Source: Pyramidobacter sp. YE332 (GTDB lineage: Bacteria; Synergistota; Synergistia; Synergistales; Dethiosulfovibrionaceae). From it: a DNA stretch of 64,000 nucleotides. How positions within the stretch are numbered: the stretch's first letter is position 1; each line of letters begins with the position of its first letter. Under the pieces are notes generated by a model, which was not told where the DNA came from, searched no databases, and worked only from the letters and a program-made list of their open reading frames with translations. Position numbers and translations under genes: made by a program. Below, one piece after another: positions 1 to 12,224 of this stretch. The stretch covers positions 1,116,001 to 1,180,000 of the forward strand of contig NZ_CP133038.1 of assembly GCF_033060595.1 (NCBI RefSeq), in the 5' to 3' direction.

Positions 1-15
1 CAAACGCAAACAATG

Positions 16-44
16 AGTTATCTTTACACGGGGGGGGGTATGAT
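16..44 (+). promoter_or_regulatory. Adhesin promoter region with nine-G tract
   Basis: A homopolymer of nine G occupies 30-38 and is followed at once by TATGAT (39-44), a good -10-like hexamer. The tract would then lie in the spacer between the -10 and a -35 that should sit near 16-22, where the match to TTGACA is poor. Transcription from here would give a leader of about 90 nt before the ATG at 143. Seen: the tract and hexamer. Inferred: that this is the promoter and that tract length changes its activity. Confidence 0.5.
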
Positions 45-142
45 ATGCTCTTCACTGTTTGCCCATATACAATTTGAATGCGTTTGTTTTATCAATCGAA
101 TTTGTTTTTGTAGTAAAAACAAAAAAGGAGGAGATGTGGTAC

Positions 143-3100
143 ATGGGTTCGATTTACGAAGAGGTGGAAAACAAGGCTCGAAAATGCCATGCAGAAGCGC
201 CCGGGATCGTCGGCGTAAGACGCGCCGCGGTCCTGGTATGCGCTCTGGCGTTGGCCGTCGGGAGCTTTGAACCGTCGCGGGCGTCGGTGATCGACGAGAG
301 CTATGTGGAGATTGCGAGAGGGGCCGAGGCGAATCATACGAAGGCGATCGCCGTCGGCAATAAGGCCAAAGCAAAGGGAGAGGAAAGTATCGCGATAGGC
401 TACGAGGCGGAAGCCAACAATCCGCAGCAATCTAATTATGCGGTTCCGGCAATCGCCATCGGCTCCCGGGCGCGGGCGCTGAAAAGCAATGCCATCGCTT
501 TCGGCACGCTGAGCACCGCGCACGGCAACCGCAGTATCGCCATCGGTTCCGGCGCGGTGGCCGACGACTTTACGACGTCGTTGGGCTGGATGGCCGGCTC
601 GACGAGCAAGGTCAAAGGAGAGCATGGCGTTATTCCCGTAGGGAAGTTCAAATCGAGCAAAGAAAGCGTTTTTATCGGAAAGAACGCAGGCCGCGACATC
701 GAAGGCAAGGATAACGTCGTTATCGGCAATTATGGGGCCGAAGGCGTTCCCGAAGATGGCTCTTATGTACAAGGCAACACGCCGGGCGACAACGCAGGAC
801 ATTTCGTAGGCATCACGGCGATCGGCCGGAGCGCTCTGGTCAAAGGCGACAACGGCGTGGCTCTGGGCAAGGAAGCCAAGGCCATGGGGACCTCTGGCGT
901 GGCCGTAGGTCATCTTGCCAATGCAAAAAAGAATTTTGACATAGCCTTAGGTTACAAGGCTGAAGCCGAAGGGGTTCCCCCTTCTTCCAGTAGCACCGGC
1001 GGTTCGGCAATGGCTTTGGGCACGAGCGCCCACGCCGCGGGTATGAACGCGGTCAGCATTGGCAACGGAGCGTCTGCGACGAATACTTCCACCATCGCAC
1101 TGGGGGGCAAGGCCGAAGGACACAGTTCCACAGCGCTTGGTTATGTCACGCAGGCGTCCGGCTCCAGCGCTACGGCGGTAGGCTATTATGCCCAGGCGAC
1201 CGGGAACCAGAGCACGGCCCTCGGCACGATAGCCAAGGCCGAAACGGTCGGGGCCGTGGCCATCGGTAACGAGGCCAAAGCCGCAGCTTCCGAAGGCGAC
1301 GTCGCTTTGGGTGCCGGCTCGGAAACAGCGGCAGCCGTGGGAACGGCTTCCTACATGGTTAACGGGCAGACGAAGAATTTTGCGGGAACAGATCCAGCCT
1401 CTACCGTCAGCGTGGGCAAAGCCGGCACGGAGCGCACGATCACCAACGTGGCGGCCGGACGCATCAGCGGCAACTCTACGGACGCCGTCAACGGCAGCCA
1501 GCTGTTCGGCGTCATCGAAGAAGTGAACAAAGGAACCAAATACGGCGGAGACACGGGCGCCGTCTTTACCCGCAGACTGGGCGAACAGACCAGCGTCAAG
1601 GGCGGCAAGAGCACCGGCCTGACCGAAAACAATATCGGCGTGGTTTCCAACGGCACGGACACCCTCACCGTCAAGCTGTCCAAAGATGTGAACCTGGGCA
1701 GTACGGGCAGCCTGCAGGCCGGCGGCACCACGATCAACAGTACCGGCATCGCCACCAATCAGATCGTGGCGGGCGGCACGACGATCAACGGCACCACGTT
1801 CGACGCGGGCAACAAGCAGATCACCAACGTAGCCAGCGGCGGCAGCGTTACGAACAATGCGGCTACCATCGGCGACGTCAATACCATTATCGGCAATAAA
1901 ACCAAGTGGACCATCAAAGACGGAGGCAGCGGGAGCAAGGAAATCAACGCTACGACCCCGTTGGTCGTCAAAGGCGACGCTTACGTAAAGACCAAAGTGG
2001 ACAACTTTGGCCTTCACCTGAGCATGGACGAAACCAAGCTGAACAGCACCATCACCAACAACACCAGCATCACCACCATCAACGAGACATTGGACAAGGG
2101 GCTGAAATTCGCCGGCAACGACGGAGTTGCAGTCAAGCGCGAGCTTGGGCAAACTCTGAGCGTCAAGGGCGGATTGTCCGACGTGAGCGCGAACGCGTCC
2201 GGCAAGAACCTCGGCGTGAAGAAGAACGCCGCCGGTGACGGACTCGACCTCGTCATGAGCGAGAAACCCGAATTCACGGAAGTGACCGTCGGCTCGACGA
2301 ACAAAGTCGTTCTGAGCGAAGGCAAAATCAGCATTGGCGGCAAGGATTACATCACCACCGCCGGTCTGAACGCCAACAGCCAGCAAATCAAGAACGTAAA
2401 GGCCGGCACGGAAGGAACGGACGCGGTCAACCTCAACCAGGTGAAGTCCCTGGTCACGGCGGGGGCGAAGCCGACTACGGTCAAGGGCAGCGATAACATC
2501 GGCGTGTCCGATGGCGCGAACTCCCAGGGCGGCAAGGAATACACCGTCAGCCTGAAAGACAGCGTAACTCTCGGCACTGATCCGGCCAAGAAAATCTCCA
2601 TCGACGGAACCGCCGGCAAACTCACAGTCGGCACCAAAGTAACCGTCAACGGCGCCACCGGCGACATCCAGGCGGGCACAGTCAAGATCGCGGGCGCAGG
2701 CACAGTCAACGAACTGACGAACCGCGCCTGGGATATCGACAACCCGACGATAGTGAACGGCCAGGCCGCTACCGAAGACCAGCTGAAAGTCGTCAGCGAC
2801 GTCGTGAAGACCAACACGAGCAACATCAGCAACCTGACCACCACGGTGAACAACCACACCACCGACATCACCAACCTCAAGGGCGGCTTCACCGTGAGCG
2901 ACGGAGACGGCAGCGTCAAACCCGAAATCAAACTCGGCGAAACGGACAAACAGAACATCCAGTTCAAAGGCGAGCCGGACAAGATCGCCGTCGAAGTCGC
3001 CAAGGCCGCCGACGGAGCGACTGTGACCGTGAAAGCCGACCCGAAGTTGGGCGAGACCATCAACATCAGCAACAACACCAGCATCACCAGTCTGAAGGCG

Positions 3101-6100
3101 GGCTTCGACCTTGCCGACGCCAACGGAGTGAAGGGCAGCGTCGAACTGGGCGGAAGCAACAAGCAGGCAGTGATCTTCAAGGCAACGGGAGTCGGCGATG
3201 CCTTCACGGCGAGCGTCGACGCCGACCGCAACGTGACCTACAGTATCGACAAGACCAAACTGGTCAACAACATTACCGGCGACATCATCACCAATATCAA
3301 CAACGGCGGCACGGCCATCACCAACATCGAAGGCAAGTTCAAGGTGAGCGACGGCACGGCGGCGAACACCAAGACCCTCACCATCGGCAAGAACGGCGCG
3401 CCCGAGATCCAGTTCAAGGGCGAAGCTGACAAGATCGACGTCGAAGTGAGCGGGAGCGATTCAATCCCCGTTGTGACCGTGAAAGCCGACCCGAAGTTGG
3501 GCGAGACCATCAACATCAGCAATAACACCAGCATCACCACCATCAACGAGACATTGGACAAGGGGCTGAAATTCGCCGGCAACGACGGAGTTGCAGTCAA
3601 GCGCGAGCTTGGGCAAACTCTGAGCGTCAAGGGCGGATTGTCCGACGTGAGCGCGAACGCGTCCGGCAAGAACCTCGGCGTGAAGAAGAACGCCGCCGGT
3701 GACGGACTCGACCTCGTCATGAGCGAGAAACCCGAATTCACGGAAGTGACCGTCGGCTCGACGAACAAAGTCGTTCTGAGCGAAGGCAAAATCAGCATTG
3801 GCGGCAAGGATTACATCACCACCGCCGGCCTGAACGCCAACAATCAGAAGATCACCAACGTGGAAGCCGGCACCTCGACCAAGGACGCCGTCAACTACGG
3901 CCAGCTGACAGCGCAGATCGCCAACAGCAAGACGATCCTGAAAGACGGCCATAATACGACAGTCGAAGGCGAAGGCACGGCTGCCAAGCCGTACAAGGTC
4001 AACGTCAAAGACGATCTCGTACTGGGCAAGGCAGGAGCCGACGGTAAAGACGGTTCCATCGGCATCAACGGCAAAGACGGCCAATCCGTCGTAATTCACG
4101 GCAAGGACGGGATCAGCGTCAAGGGCAAAGACGGCAAAGACGGAGTGACCATTTATGCCAAAGACGGCGCGGACGGAACGGAAGGCAAGATCGGCCTGAC
4201 CGGCCCGAAGGGCTCCGACGGCAAGAACGCCAAAGCCGACATCGGCATCAATGCCGGCCCTGCCAGCCTCGATCCGGCGAAGAACCTGAGCGCCACCGAG
4301 ATGACCCGCATCTACTACACGGATGAAAAGGGCGATCACCAAGTTGCGACGATGGACGACGGCATGAAGTACGCCGGCGACAACGGCCAGAGCGACGCGA
4401 GCAAAGTCATCAAGAAGAAACTGAACAACACGCTCGACATCATCGGCGGAGCCTCCGGCGCGCTGACCGACGGCAACATCGGCGTGAACAACGTCGGCGG
4501 CCAGCTGAAAGTTCAGCTGGCGCAGAACCTCAACCTGACGGCAGCCGGCAGCCTGACCATCGGCGACACTCTGCTTAACGGCAGCGGTCTGACGATTACC
4601 GGCGGCCCCAAGCTCACCAAGACAGACGTGAACATGGGTGGCCTGCAGATCCACGGCGTCGCCCAAGGCACGTCCGACACCGATGCCGTCAACTACGGCC
4701 AGCTGACAGCACAGATCGCCAACAGCAAGACGATCCTGAAAGACGGCCATAATACGACAGTCGAAGGCGAAGGCACGGCTGCCAAGCCGTACAAGGTCAA
4801 CGTCAAAGACGATCTCGTACTGGGCAAGGCAGGAGCCGACGGTAAAGACGGTTCCATCGGCATCAACGGCAAAGACGGCCAATCCGTCGTAATTCACGGC
4901 AAGGACGGGATCAGCGTCAAGGGCAAAGACGGCAAAGACGGAGTGACCATTTATGCCAAAGACGGCGCGGACGGAACGGAAGGCAAGATCGGCCTGACCG
5001 GCCCGAAGGGCTCCGACGGCGAGAACGCCAAAGCCGACATCGGCATCAATGCCGGCCCTGCCAGCCTCGATCCGGCGAAGAACCTGAGCGCCACCGAGAT
5101 GACCCGCATCTACTACACGGATGAAAAGGGCGATCACCAAGTGGCGACGATGGACGACGGCCTGAAATTCGCCGGCGACGGCGGGACCCCCGTCGGCAGA
5201 AAACTCGGAGAGACGCTGAAAATCAGCGGCGGAGCGGACGTCTCGAAACTTACGGACGACAATATCGGCGTAATCACCGATCCCGCCAGCGGCGAACTGA
5301 AAGTGAAACTGGCGCAGAACCTGAACCTGGGAAGCGCCGGCAGCGTGACCATCGGCGACACTCTGCTTAACGGCAGCGGCCTGACGATTACCGGCGGCCC
5401 CGTCATCACCAAGACCAACGTGAACATGGGCAACCAGATCGTCCACGGCGTCGCCAACGGCGCCGCCGCGACCGACGCGGTCAACTACGGCCAGCTCCAG
5501 GCCGTGGAGAACAAGATCGACCAGACCAGCACCACAGTGAACAAAGGCCTCACCTTCAAAGCCGACGATACCAACACCGTCAACAGGAAACTCGGCGAGA
5601 CCCTCCACGTCGCCGGCGACGGCACGAACACCGAGACCAAAGTCGACGGCGGCAAAGTCGTCGTCGCCCTCAAGAACGAACTGAAATTCGACGTGACCGG
5701 GACGACAAACAAACTCACCATCAACAAGGACGACAAAGGCACCGTCAACGGCCTGAGCAACACAACCTGGAACCCCCTGAGCATCACCTCCGGCCAGGCC
5801 GCCACCGAAGACCAGCTCAAAGCCGTGGACGACAAGATCGCCGCCATCTCCGCCGACACCCTGAAAAGCTGGGACGCCCAGATCGACGGAGTGAAAGTGA
5901 AGACCGTCAGCAAGACCGACAACGTCCTCAACTTCAAGAAAGGCAGCAACATCAAACTGAGCGACGACAGCGGCGCCATCAAGATCTCCGTCGTCGACGC
6001 GCCGAATTTTGCCGGCAAAGTCACCGCCAAAGGCTTCGACGCCATCGGCCACAAGATCGAGAACGTCAAAGCCGGAGCCGTGAACCAGACCAGCGGCGAC

Positions 6101-6814
6101 GCCATCAACGGCGCGCAGCTGTGGAAGACCTCGAGCAGCATCGCCACCCACCTCGGCGGCGGCTCCTCCGTCACCCCCGACGGCACCGTCTCCGCCCCCA
6201 CCTACAAGTTCAAGTACGTGAACGGCGGCAGCTACAACACCGTCGGCGACGCCTTGAGCGCCGTAGACCGCCAGTTCGGCAACGTCTACAACAACTTCGG
6301 CAACGTCTACAACCAGATGGGCGAACTGAGAAGCAGCATCAAGACCACCGGAGCGCTCGGCTCGGCCTTGAGCGCGCTCAAACCGATGCACTACGACCCC
6401 GTCGAACCCAGCCAGCTCATGGCCGGCTTCGGAGCCTACAAAGGCGAATACGCCCTGGCCCTTGGCTTTGCGCACTACGTGAAAGAAGACTTCATGGTGC
6501 ACGCCGGAGTGTCCGTCTCGCACCACGGCGAGTCGATGGCCAACGCCGGGCTGACGTGGAAGATCGGCCGCAAGGAAGACAGGGAGGCGATCCCCGAACG
6601 TTACCGCAAGGGCCCCATGAACAGCGTCTACGTGATGCAGAAGGAGAACGCTCAGCTGCAGGCCGAGGTAACCTCGCTGAAACGCACGAACGCCCAGCAG
6701 GCCGAAACGAACGCGCTACAGAGCCAGGAGATCGCCGAACTGAAGGCGATGCAGGCGGAATTGAAGGCGAACATGGAGGAAATGAGGCGTCTGCTTCGCG
6801 CTTCGCGGCGCTAG
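143..6814 (+). CDS. YadA-like trimeric autotransporter adhesin
   Basis: This 2223-residue protein is predicted to be a trimeric surface adhesin (type Vc secretion) reaching out from the outer membrane. The start is set by AGGAGGAG at 126-133, nine bases before ATG 143. An extended N-terminus precedes a hydrophobic stretch (about residues 27-42) and a probable cleavage after SRAS. Residues about 50-430 carry many AIAIG/ALG-type YadA head repeats, then neck motifs such as DAVNGSQL. The stalk follows, with two collagen-like GKDG-rich blocks (about residues 1297-1370 and 1562-1636). The membrane anchor ends near residue 2143 ([10 protein letters not shown]). Unusually, about 75 more residues follow, the last 60 or so a charged heptad-rich coiled coil. 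Two DNA segments inside the gene are nearly exact duplicates. It is monocistronic and ends at a strong terminator. The family call is secure; the ligand is unknown. Confidence 0.95.
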   Translation: MGSIYEEVENKARKCHAEAPGIVGVRRAAVLVCALALAVGSFEPSRASVIDESYVEIARGAEANHTKAIAVGNKAKAKGEESIAIGYEAEANNPQQSNYAVPAIAIGSRARALKSNAIAFGTLSTAHGNRSIAIGSGAVADDFTTSLGWMAGSTSKVKGEHGVIPVGKFKSSKESVFIGKNAGRDIEGKDNVVIGNYGAEGVPEDGSYVQGNTPGDNAGHFVGITAIGRSALVKGDNGVALGKEAKAMGTSGVAVGHLANAKKNFDIALGYKAEAEGVPPSSSSTGGSAMALGTSAHAAGMNAVSIGNGASATNTSTIALGGKAEGHSSTALGYVTQASGSSATAVGYYAQATGNQSTALGTIAKAETVGAVAIGNEAKAAASEGDVALGAGSETAAAVGTASYMVNGQTKNFAGTDPASTVSVGKAGTERTITNVAAGRISGNSTDAVNGSQLFGVIEEVNKGTKYGGDTGAVFTRRLGEQTSVKGGKSTGLTENNIGVVSNGTDTLTVKLSKDVNLGSTGSLQAGGTTINSTGIATNQIVAGGTTINGTTFDAGNKQITNVASGGSVTNNAATIGDVNTIIGNKTKWTIKDGGSGSKEINATTPLVVKGDAYVKTKVDNFGLHLSMDETKLNSTITNNTSITTINETLDKGLKFAGNDGVAVKRELGQTLSVKGGLSDVSANASGKNLGVKKNAAGDGLDLVMSEKPEFTEVTVGSTNKVVLSEGKISIGGKDYITTAGLNANSQQIKNVKAGTEGTDAVNLNQVKSLVTAGAKPTTVKGSDNIGVSDGANSQGGKEYTVSLKDSVTLGTDPAKKISIDGTAGKLTVGTKVTVNGATGDIQAGTVKIAGAGTVNELTNRAWDIDNPTIVNGQAATEDQLKVVSDVVKTNTSNISNLTTTVNNHTTDITNLKGGFTVSDGDGSVKPEIKLGETDKQNIQFKGEPDKIAVEVAKAADGATVTVKADPKLGETINISNNTSITSLKAGFDLADANGVKGSVELGGSNKQAVIFKATGVGDAFTASVDADRNVTYSIDKTKLVNNITGDIITNINNGGTAITNIEGKFKVSDGTAANTKTLTIGKNGAPEIQFKGEADKIDVEVSGSDSIPVVTVKADPKLGETINISNNTSITTINETLDKGLKFAGNDGVAVKRELGQTLSVKGGLSDVSANASGKNLGVKKNAAGDGLDLVMSEKPEFTEVTVGSTNKVVLSEGKISIGGKDYITTAGLNANNQKITNVEAGTSTKDAVNYGQLTAQIANSKTILKDGHNTTVEGEGTAAKPYKVNVKDDLVLGKAGADGKDGSIGINGKDGQSVVIHGKDGISVKGKDGKDGVTIYAKDGADGTEGKIGLTGPKGSDGKNAKADIGINAGPASLDPAKNLSATEMTRIYYTDEKGDHQVATMDDGMKYAGDNGQSDASKVIKKKLNNTLDIIGGASGALTDGNIGVNNVGGQLKVQLAQNLNLTAAGSLTIGDTLLNGSGLTITGGPKLTKTDVNMGGLQIHGVAQGTSDTDAVNYGQLTAQIANSKTILKDGHNTTVEGEGTAAKPYKVNVKDDLVLGKAGADGKDGSIGINGKDGQSVVIHGKDGISVKGKDGKDGVTIYAKDGADGTEGKIGLTGPKGSDGENAKADIGINAGPASLDPAKNLSATEMTRIYYTDEKGDHQVATMDDGLKFAGDGGTPVGRKLGETLKISGGADVSKLTDDNIGVITDPASGELKVKLAQNLNLGSAGSVTIGDTLLNGSGLTITGGPVITKTNVNMGNQIVHGVANGAAATDAVNYGQLQAVENKIDQTSTTVNKGLTFKADDTNTVNRKLGETLHVAGDGTNTETKVDGGKVVVALKNELKFDVTGTTNKLTINKDDKGTVNGLSNTTWNPLSITSGQAATEDQLKAVDDKIAAISADTLKSWDAQIDGVKVKTVSKTDNVLNFKKGSNIKLSDDSGAIKISVVDAPNFAGKVTAKGFDAIGHKIENVKAGAVNQTSGDAINGAQLWKTSSSIATHLGGGSSVTPDGTVSAPTYKFKYVNGGSYNTVGDALSAVDRQFGNVYNNFGNVYNQMGELRSSIKTTGALGSALSALKPMHYDPVEPSQLMAGFGAYKGEYALALGFAHYVKEDFMVHAGVSVSHHGESMANAGLTWKIGRKEDREAIPERYRKGPMNSVYVMQKENAQLQAEVTSLKRTNAQQAETNALQSQEIAELKAMQAELKANMEEMRRLLRASRR
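2061..2377 (+). repeat. Intragenic repeat A, copy 1 (about 317 bp)
   Basis: This stalk-coding segment recurs at 3525-3841 (offset 1464 bp) with one difference noticed by eye (T at 2365 against C). It encodes the stretch from [14 protein letters not shown] to ITTAGLNAN. Both copies are in the same frame and orientation, so recombination between them would delete or duplicate 488 codons without a frameshift. Confidence 0.9.
3525..3841 (+). repeat. Intragenic repeat A, copy 2 (about 317 bp)
   Basis: Second copy of the segment at 2061-2377, in the same reading frame of the adhesin. Near-identity including third codon positions points to recent duplication or gene conversion, not only protein-level selection. 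Confidence 0.9.
3887..4362 (+). repeat. Intragenic repeat B, copy 1 (about 476 bp)
   Basis: This segment, which includes the collagen-like GKDG block, recurs at 4685-5160 (offset 798 bp = 266 codons). Only about three base differences were noticed by eye, one of which changes Lys to Glu in GSDGKNAK / GSDGENAK. Confidence 0.9.
4685..5160 (+). repeat. Intragenic repeat B, copy 2 (about 476 bp)
   Basis: Second copy of the segment at 3887-4362. The copies are in frame and direct, so unequal crossing over would change the stalk by a 266-residue module. Confidence 0.9.
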
Positions 6815-6888
6815 CACAGACGCAGCCAGGACTCGCGGATACGGGAAAAAACGTATCGCCCCGCGCTCCGGCGCTCGTTTCGCACCGC

Positions 6889-6933
6889 AAAAACGAAAAG
6901 GTCACGGCATTTTGCCGTGACCTTTTCGTTTTT
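6889..6933. terminator. Bidirectional terminator, adhesin / clpB
   Basis: A perfect 21-bp inverted repeat (6889-6909 and 6913-6933) with a TTT loop. It has A-rich left and T-rich right flanks, so it can terminate both the adhesin (+) and clpB (-), which converge here. Confidence 0.92.
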
Positions 6934-6940
6934 GATATCG

Positions 6941-9550
<2,610 letters not shown>

Positions 9551-9592
9551 GGAGAACCCTCCTTTCGGGGTGCGCTTCTTTTTCACAGCTGC

Positions 9593-9621
9593 ATTATATA
9601 TGGTCAATATTGGTCAGTCAA
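9593..9621 (-). promoter_or_regulatory. clpB promoter with CtsR-like direct repeat
   Basis: On the minus strand, TTGACT (9616-9621) and TATAAT (9593-9598) are separated by exactly 17 bp. Read on the plus strand, the spacer and -35 hold GGTCAAT (9602-9608) and GGTCAGT (9612-9618) three bases apart. This is the layout of the CtsR operator (RGTCAAA-NAN-RGTCAAA), matching 6/7 and 5/7 positions, although the spacer is ATT and lacks the central A. The promoter is well supported; CtsR binding is inference. Confidence 0.75.
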
Positions 9622-9759
9622 GAGGTTCCGGAGAAATTTTTGCTTTTTATCGACCTTTCGCGGCGATTTGGCAATTCCAGGGGATCGTGCTATGATGCGT
9701 GCGGCGGCAACGACCTTGCGCGGCCGTAAAAATTTTGCGATGACAGCGGAGGGATCCTC

Positions 9760-11076
9760 ATGAAAAACGACGTTTCGCGGCGGCTGATCGACTTTCTCGA
9801 CGGCAGTCCCACGTGCTACCAGGCGATCGAAAATCTTTCTTCCCGACTGCGGGAAAAGGGCTACGCGCCGCTTCGCGAGTCCGAACGCTGGGCGCTCGCG
9901 CGCGGCGGCAAATATTTCGTAACGCGGGGCGAATCGTCGCTGATCGCGTTCCGGCTCCCCGCGGGCGAGCTGCGCGGCTTCATGCTGACGGCCTCGCACA
10001 GCGACTCGCCGACGTTCAAGCTGCGCCAGAACGCCGAAGTCCCTTCCGCGGGCAATACGGTGCGCCTCAGCGTCGAGGGGTACGGCGGGGCCATCATGCG
10101 CTCGTGGCTCGACAAACCGCTGTCCGTGGCCGGACGCGTCTTCGTCAAGGAGGGCGCGGGGCTTGCCTCCAAACTGATCGACATCGACCGCGACCTGCTC
10201 GTCATCCCCAGCCTGGCCATCCACATGAACCGGGAGATGAACAAGGGCGTCGAGCTCAAGGCCAACGTCGACATGCTGCCGCTGTTTTCCGCGGCGGGCG
10301 AGGAGGGCGCGTTCCGCCGTCTGGTCGCCGAAGCCGCGGGCGTCGGCGCGGACGAGATCGTTTCGACGGAGCTGTTCCTTTATCCGCGCACGCCCGGCAC
10401 GCTGGTAGGTTTGAACGAAGAGTTCATCGCCTCGCCGCGGCTCGACGACCTCGAATGCGTGTTCTGCTGCTATAACGGTTTTGTCGAGAGCGAAAGCGAA
10501 CCGTCCGCCTCGGCGCCGCTGTTCTGCGTCTTCAACAACGAAGAGGTGGGCAGCGGCAGCCGCCAGGGCGCCAATTCCACATTTTTGGAAGACACCGTCG
10601 GCCGCATCTGCGGAAGCCTGGGCATGAGCGCCGACGAGCGCGGCGCGGCCGTCGCCGACAGCTTTATGATTTCCGCCGACAACGCCCACGCGATCCATCC
10701 CGCGCATTCCGAATACGCCGACGGCAACGAGTTCCCGGTGTTGAACGGCGGCGTCGTCATCAAATACAACGCCGCGCAGAAGTACACGACCGACGGCCTT
10801 TCCGGCGCGGTCTTCACGCGGCTGTGCGAACTGGCCGGCGTGCCGGTGCAGCGCTACAGCAACCGCGCCGACCTGCCGGGCGGCTCGACGCTGGGCAACA
10901 TCAGCGGCTCGCACCTGTCGGTGCCGACGGTCGACATCGGCCTGCCGCAGCTGGCCATGCACAGCTGCTATGAAATCGCCGGCGTCAAGGACGCCGAATA
11001 CCTGATCGCCGCTGCGCGCGCGTTCTACGGCAAAAGCTTCCGCCACGGCGCGGACGGGCGGATCGCGCTGGAATGA
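9760..11076 (+). CDS. M18 family aminopeptidase
   Basis: This is a cytoplasmic dinuclear zinc aminopeptidase of the M18 (aspartyl/ApeB-like) family, removing N-terminal residues from peptides. The 438-residue length is normal. Expected metal and catalytic motifs are in order: ASHSDSP (His ligand), RLDDLE (Asp), FNNEEVGS (catalytic and ligand Glu), SADNAHA (Asp) and GSHLSVPT (His). GGAGG lies about six bases before ATG 9760. It stands alone between divergent clpB and a convergent efflux operon, and ends in the 11089-11141 hairpin. Peptide use fits an amino-acid-fermenting lifestyle. Confidence 0.95.
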   Translation: MKNDVSRRLIDFLDGSPTCYQAIENLSSRLREKGYAPLRESERWALARGGKYFVTRGESSLIAFRLPAGELRGFMLTASHSDSPTFKLRQNAEVPSAGNTVRLSVEGYGGAIMRSWLDKPLSVAGRVFVKEGAGLASKLIDIDRDLLVIPSLAIHMNREMNKGVELKANVDMLPLFSAAGEEGAFRRLVAEAAGVGADEIVSTELFLYPRTPGTLVGLNEEFIASPRLDDLECVFCCYNGFVESESEPSASAPLFCVFNNEEVGSGSRQGANSTFLEDTVGRICGSLGMSADERGAAVADSFMISADNAHAIHPAHSEYADGNEFPVLNGGVVIKYNAAQKYTTDGLSGAVFTRLCELAGVPVQRYSNRADLPGGSTLGNISGSHLSVPTVDIGLPQLAMHSCYEIAGVKDAEYLIAAARAFYGKSFRHGADGRIALE

Positions 11077-11088
11077 ACCATGTTGCGA

Positions 11089-11141
11089 CAATAGAAAAAG
11101 AGGAAGGAACCGCGCTCTGGTTCCTTCCTCTTTTTCTATTG
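11089..11141. terminator. Bidirectional terminator, M18 peptidase / efflux operon
   Basis: A 23-bp perfect inverted repeat (11089-11111 / 11119-11141) with a seven-base loop. The stem carries A and T runs for both directions. The right arm contains the stop codon (11136-11138) of the minus-strand HlyD gene. Confidence 0.9.
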
Positions 11142-12224
11142 CATCAGCCTGACGGGATCGCCGTCTTTGAGGGCGTTGCCGCCGAAGACGATCACTTCGT
11201 CGCCGTCTTTCAGGCCCGCCAGGATTTGCACGTCGACTCCCTGCGAGATGCCGGTTTTGACCTTGACGACTTTCGCCGTTCCATGCTCGTGCAGCACCAG
11301 TTCATTGTTTTCCGGATCGGCGGTGCGGTCGAGGCGCAGCGCGCTTGTCGGCACGACGAACGCGCCGACGGCTTCCCGTTCCACGACGAAGGCGCGCCCG
11401 AACATGCCGGGGCGAAGTTTGTCGCCCGCCGCGGCGTTCTCCAGCTGCGCTTCCACGGAAGCGGTGCGGGATTGCGGATCGATGTAATCGTCCACTGCGA
11501 CGATCTGCGCCCTGAACTCTTCCCTGGGGAGCGCGTCGAGAGAGAGAAGCACCGACATGCCCGGATGGACGGAGTAAAAGCGCTTTTCCGGCACGCGGAA
11601 GGTCGCCTTGATAACGCTCAGGTCTGCCAGCTCCGCCACGGGCGTGTTGGGGGAGAGCATGGCGCCGGGAGCGAGGGCATAGTCGTTCAGCACGGTGCCG
11701 TCGATCGAAGCGGTGATGATGTATTCGTCGCGGGTGACCGTGAGGCGGTCCAGATCGGATCTGGCGGCGTCGTATTGCGCGCGGGCGCTTCGATAGGCCG
11801 TGTCTTTGCTGTCGAGCAGCTGCTGCGTGCTGAAACCCTCTTTTTTCAAACGCTGGTACCGCTGCAGCTCGATCTGCGCGTTGGCCCATTCGGCGCGGGT
11901 GCGGGCGACGGCGGCCCGGGCCGCGGCGATCTGGGCGTCCTGTTCGGCGTGGGCGAGGACGGCGATCTGCTGTCCTTTTTTGACGACGGCGCCTTTGGCG
12001 ACGGTCAGTCTTTCCAGCCGTCCCGTGACGCGCGGATAGAGGACGACGCGCTGCAGCGCCTCGAGCGAGGTGTTTTGCGTGAAGCCTTCGCGGATCGTCG
12101 CGTCGGCGCGCAGCACTTTGATCCGCACATAGGCCGGCCCGGCGGGGGCCGCCGCGATCGGGGCCGGCCGAAGAGGCGACAGTGTCAGCGCCAGCAGCGG
12201 TATCAGGCAGAAACGTTTTTTCAT
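11136..12224 (-). CDS. RND efflux periplasmic adaptor (HlyD/AcrA family)
   Basis: This 362-residue membrane-fusion protein should bridge the RND pump and the TolC channel across the periplasm. A signal peptide (MKKRFCLIPLLALTLSPL...) is followed by a barrel-sandwich half, a central coiled-coil hairpin (about residues 80-165) and the second lipoyl half, then a C-terminal beta-barrel domain. The start ATG at 12224 overlaps the tolC stop (ATGA, 4 bp), so translation is probably coupled. It is the last gene of the operon, although adaptors are more often encoded first. An in-frame extension upstream of ATG 12224 lies inside tolC and is not real. The substrate is unknown. Confidence 0.93.
   Translation of the reverse strand: MKKRFCLIPLLALTLSPLRPAPIAAAPAGPAYVRIKVLRADATIREGFTQNTSLEALQRVVLYPRVTGRLERLTVAKGAVVKKGQQIAVLAHAEQDAQIAAARAAVARTRAEWANAQIELQRYQRLKKEGFSTQQLLDSKDTAYRSARAQYDAARSDLDRLTVTRDEYIITASIDGTVLNDYALAPGAMLSPNTPVAELADLSVIKATFRVPEKRFYSVHPGMSVLLSLDALPREEFRAQIVAVDDYIDPQSRTASVEAQLENAAAGDKLRPGMFGRAFVVEREAVGAFVVPTSALRLDRTADPENNELVLHEHGTAKVVKVKTGISQGVDVQILAGLKDGDEVIVFGGNALKDGDPVRLMQ

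Noticed and set aside
13-270. Small frame that starts before the poly-G tract and could fuse to the adhesin by slippage
   Set aside because: Losing one G runs into TGA at once (the bases at 41-43). Only other changes, without a ribosome site, could read on, so a transcriptional effect is the better idea.
947-6526. Very long open frames on the minus strand inside the adhesin (636 and 1021 codons)
   Set aside because: They are antisense shadows of the low-complexity, GC-rich repeats, share the repeat structure, and have no ribosome site or recognisable domain.
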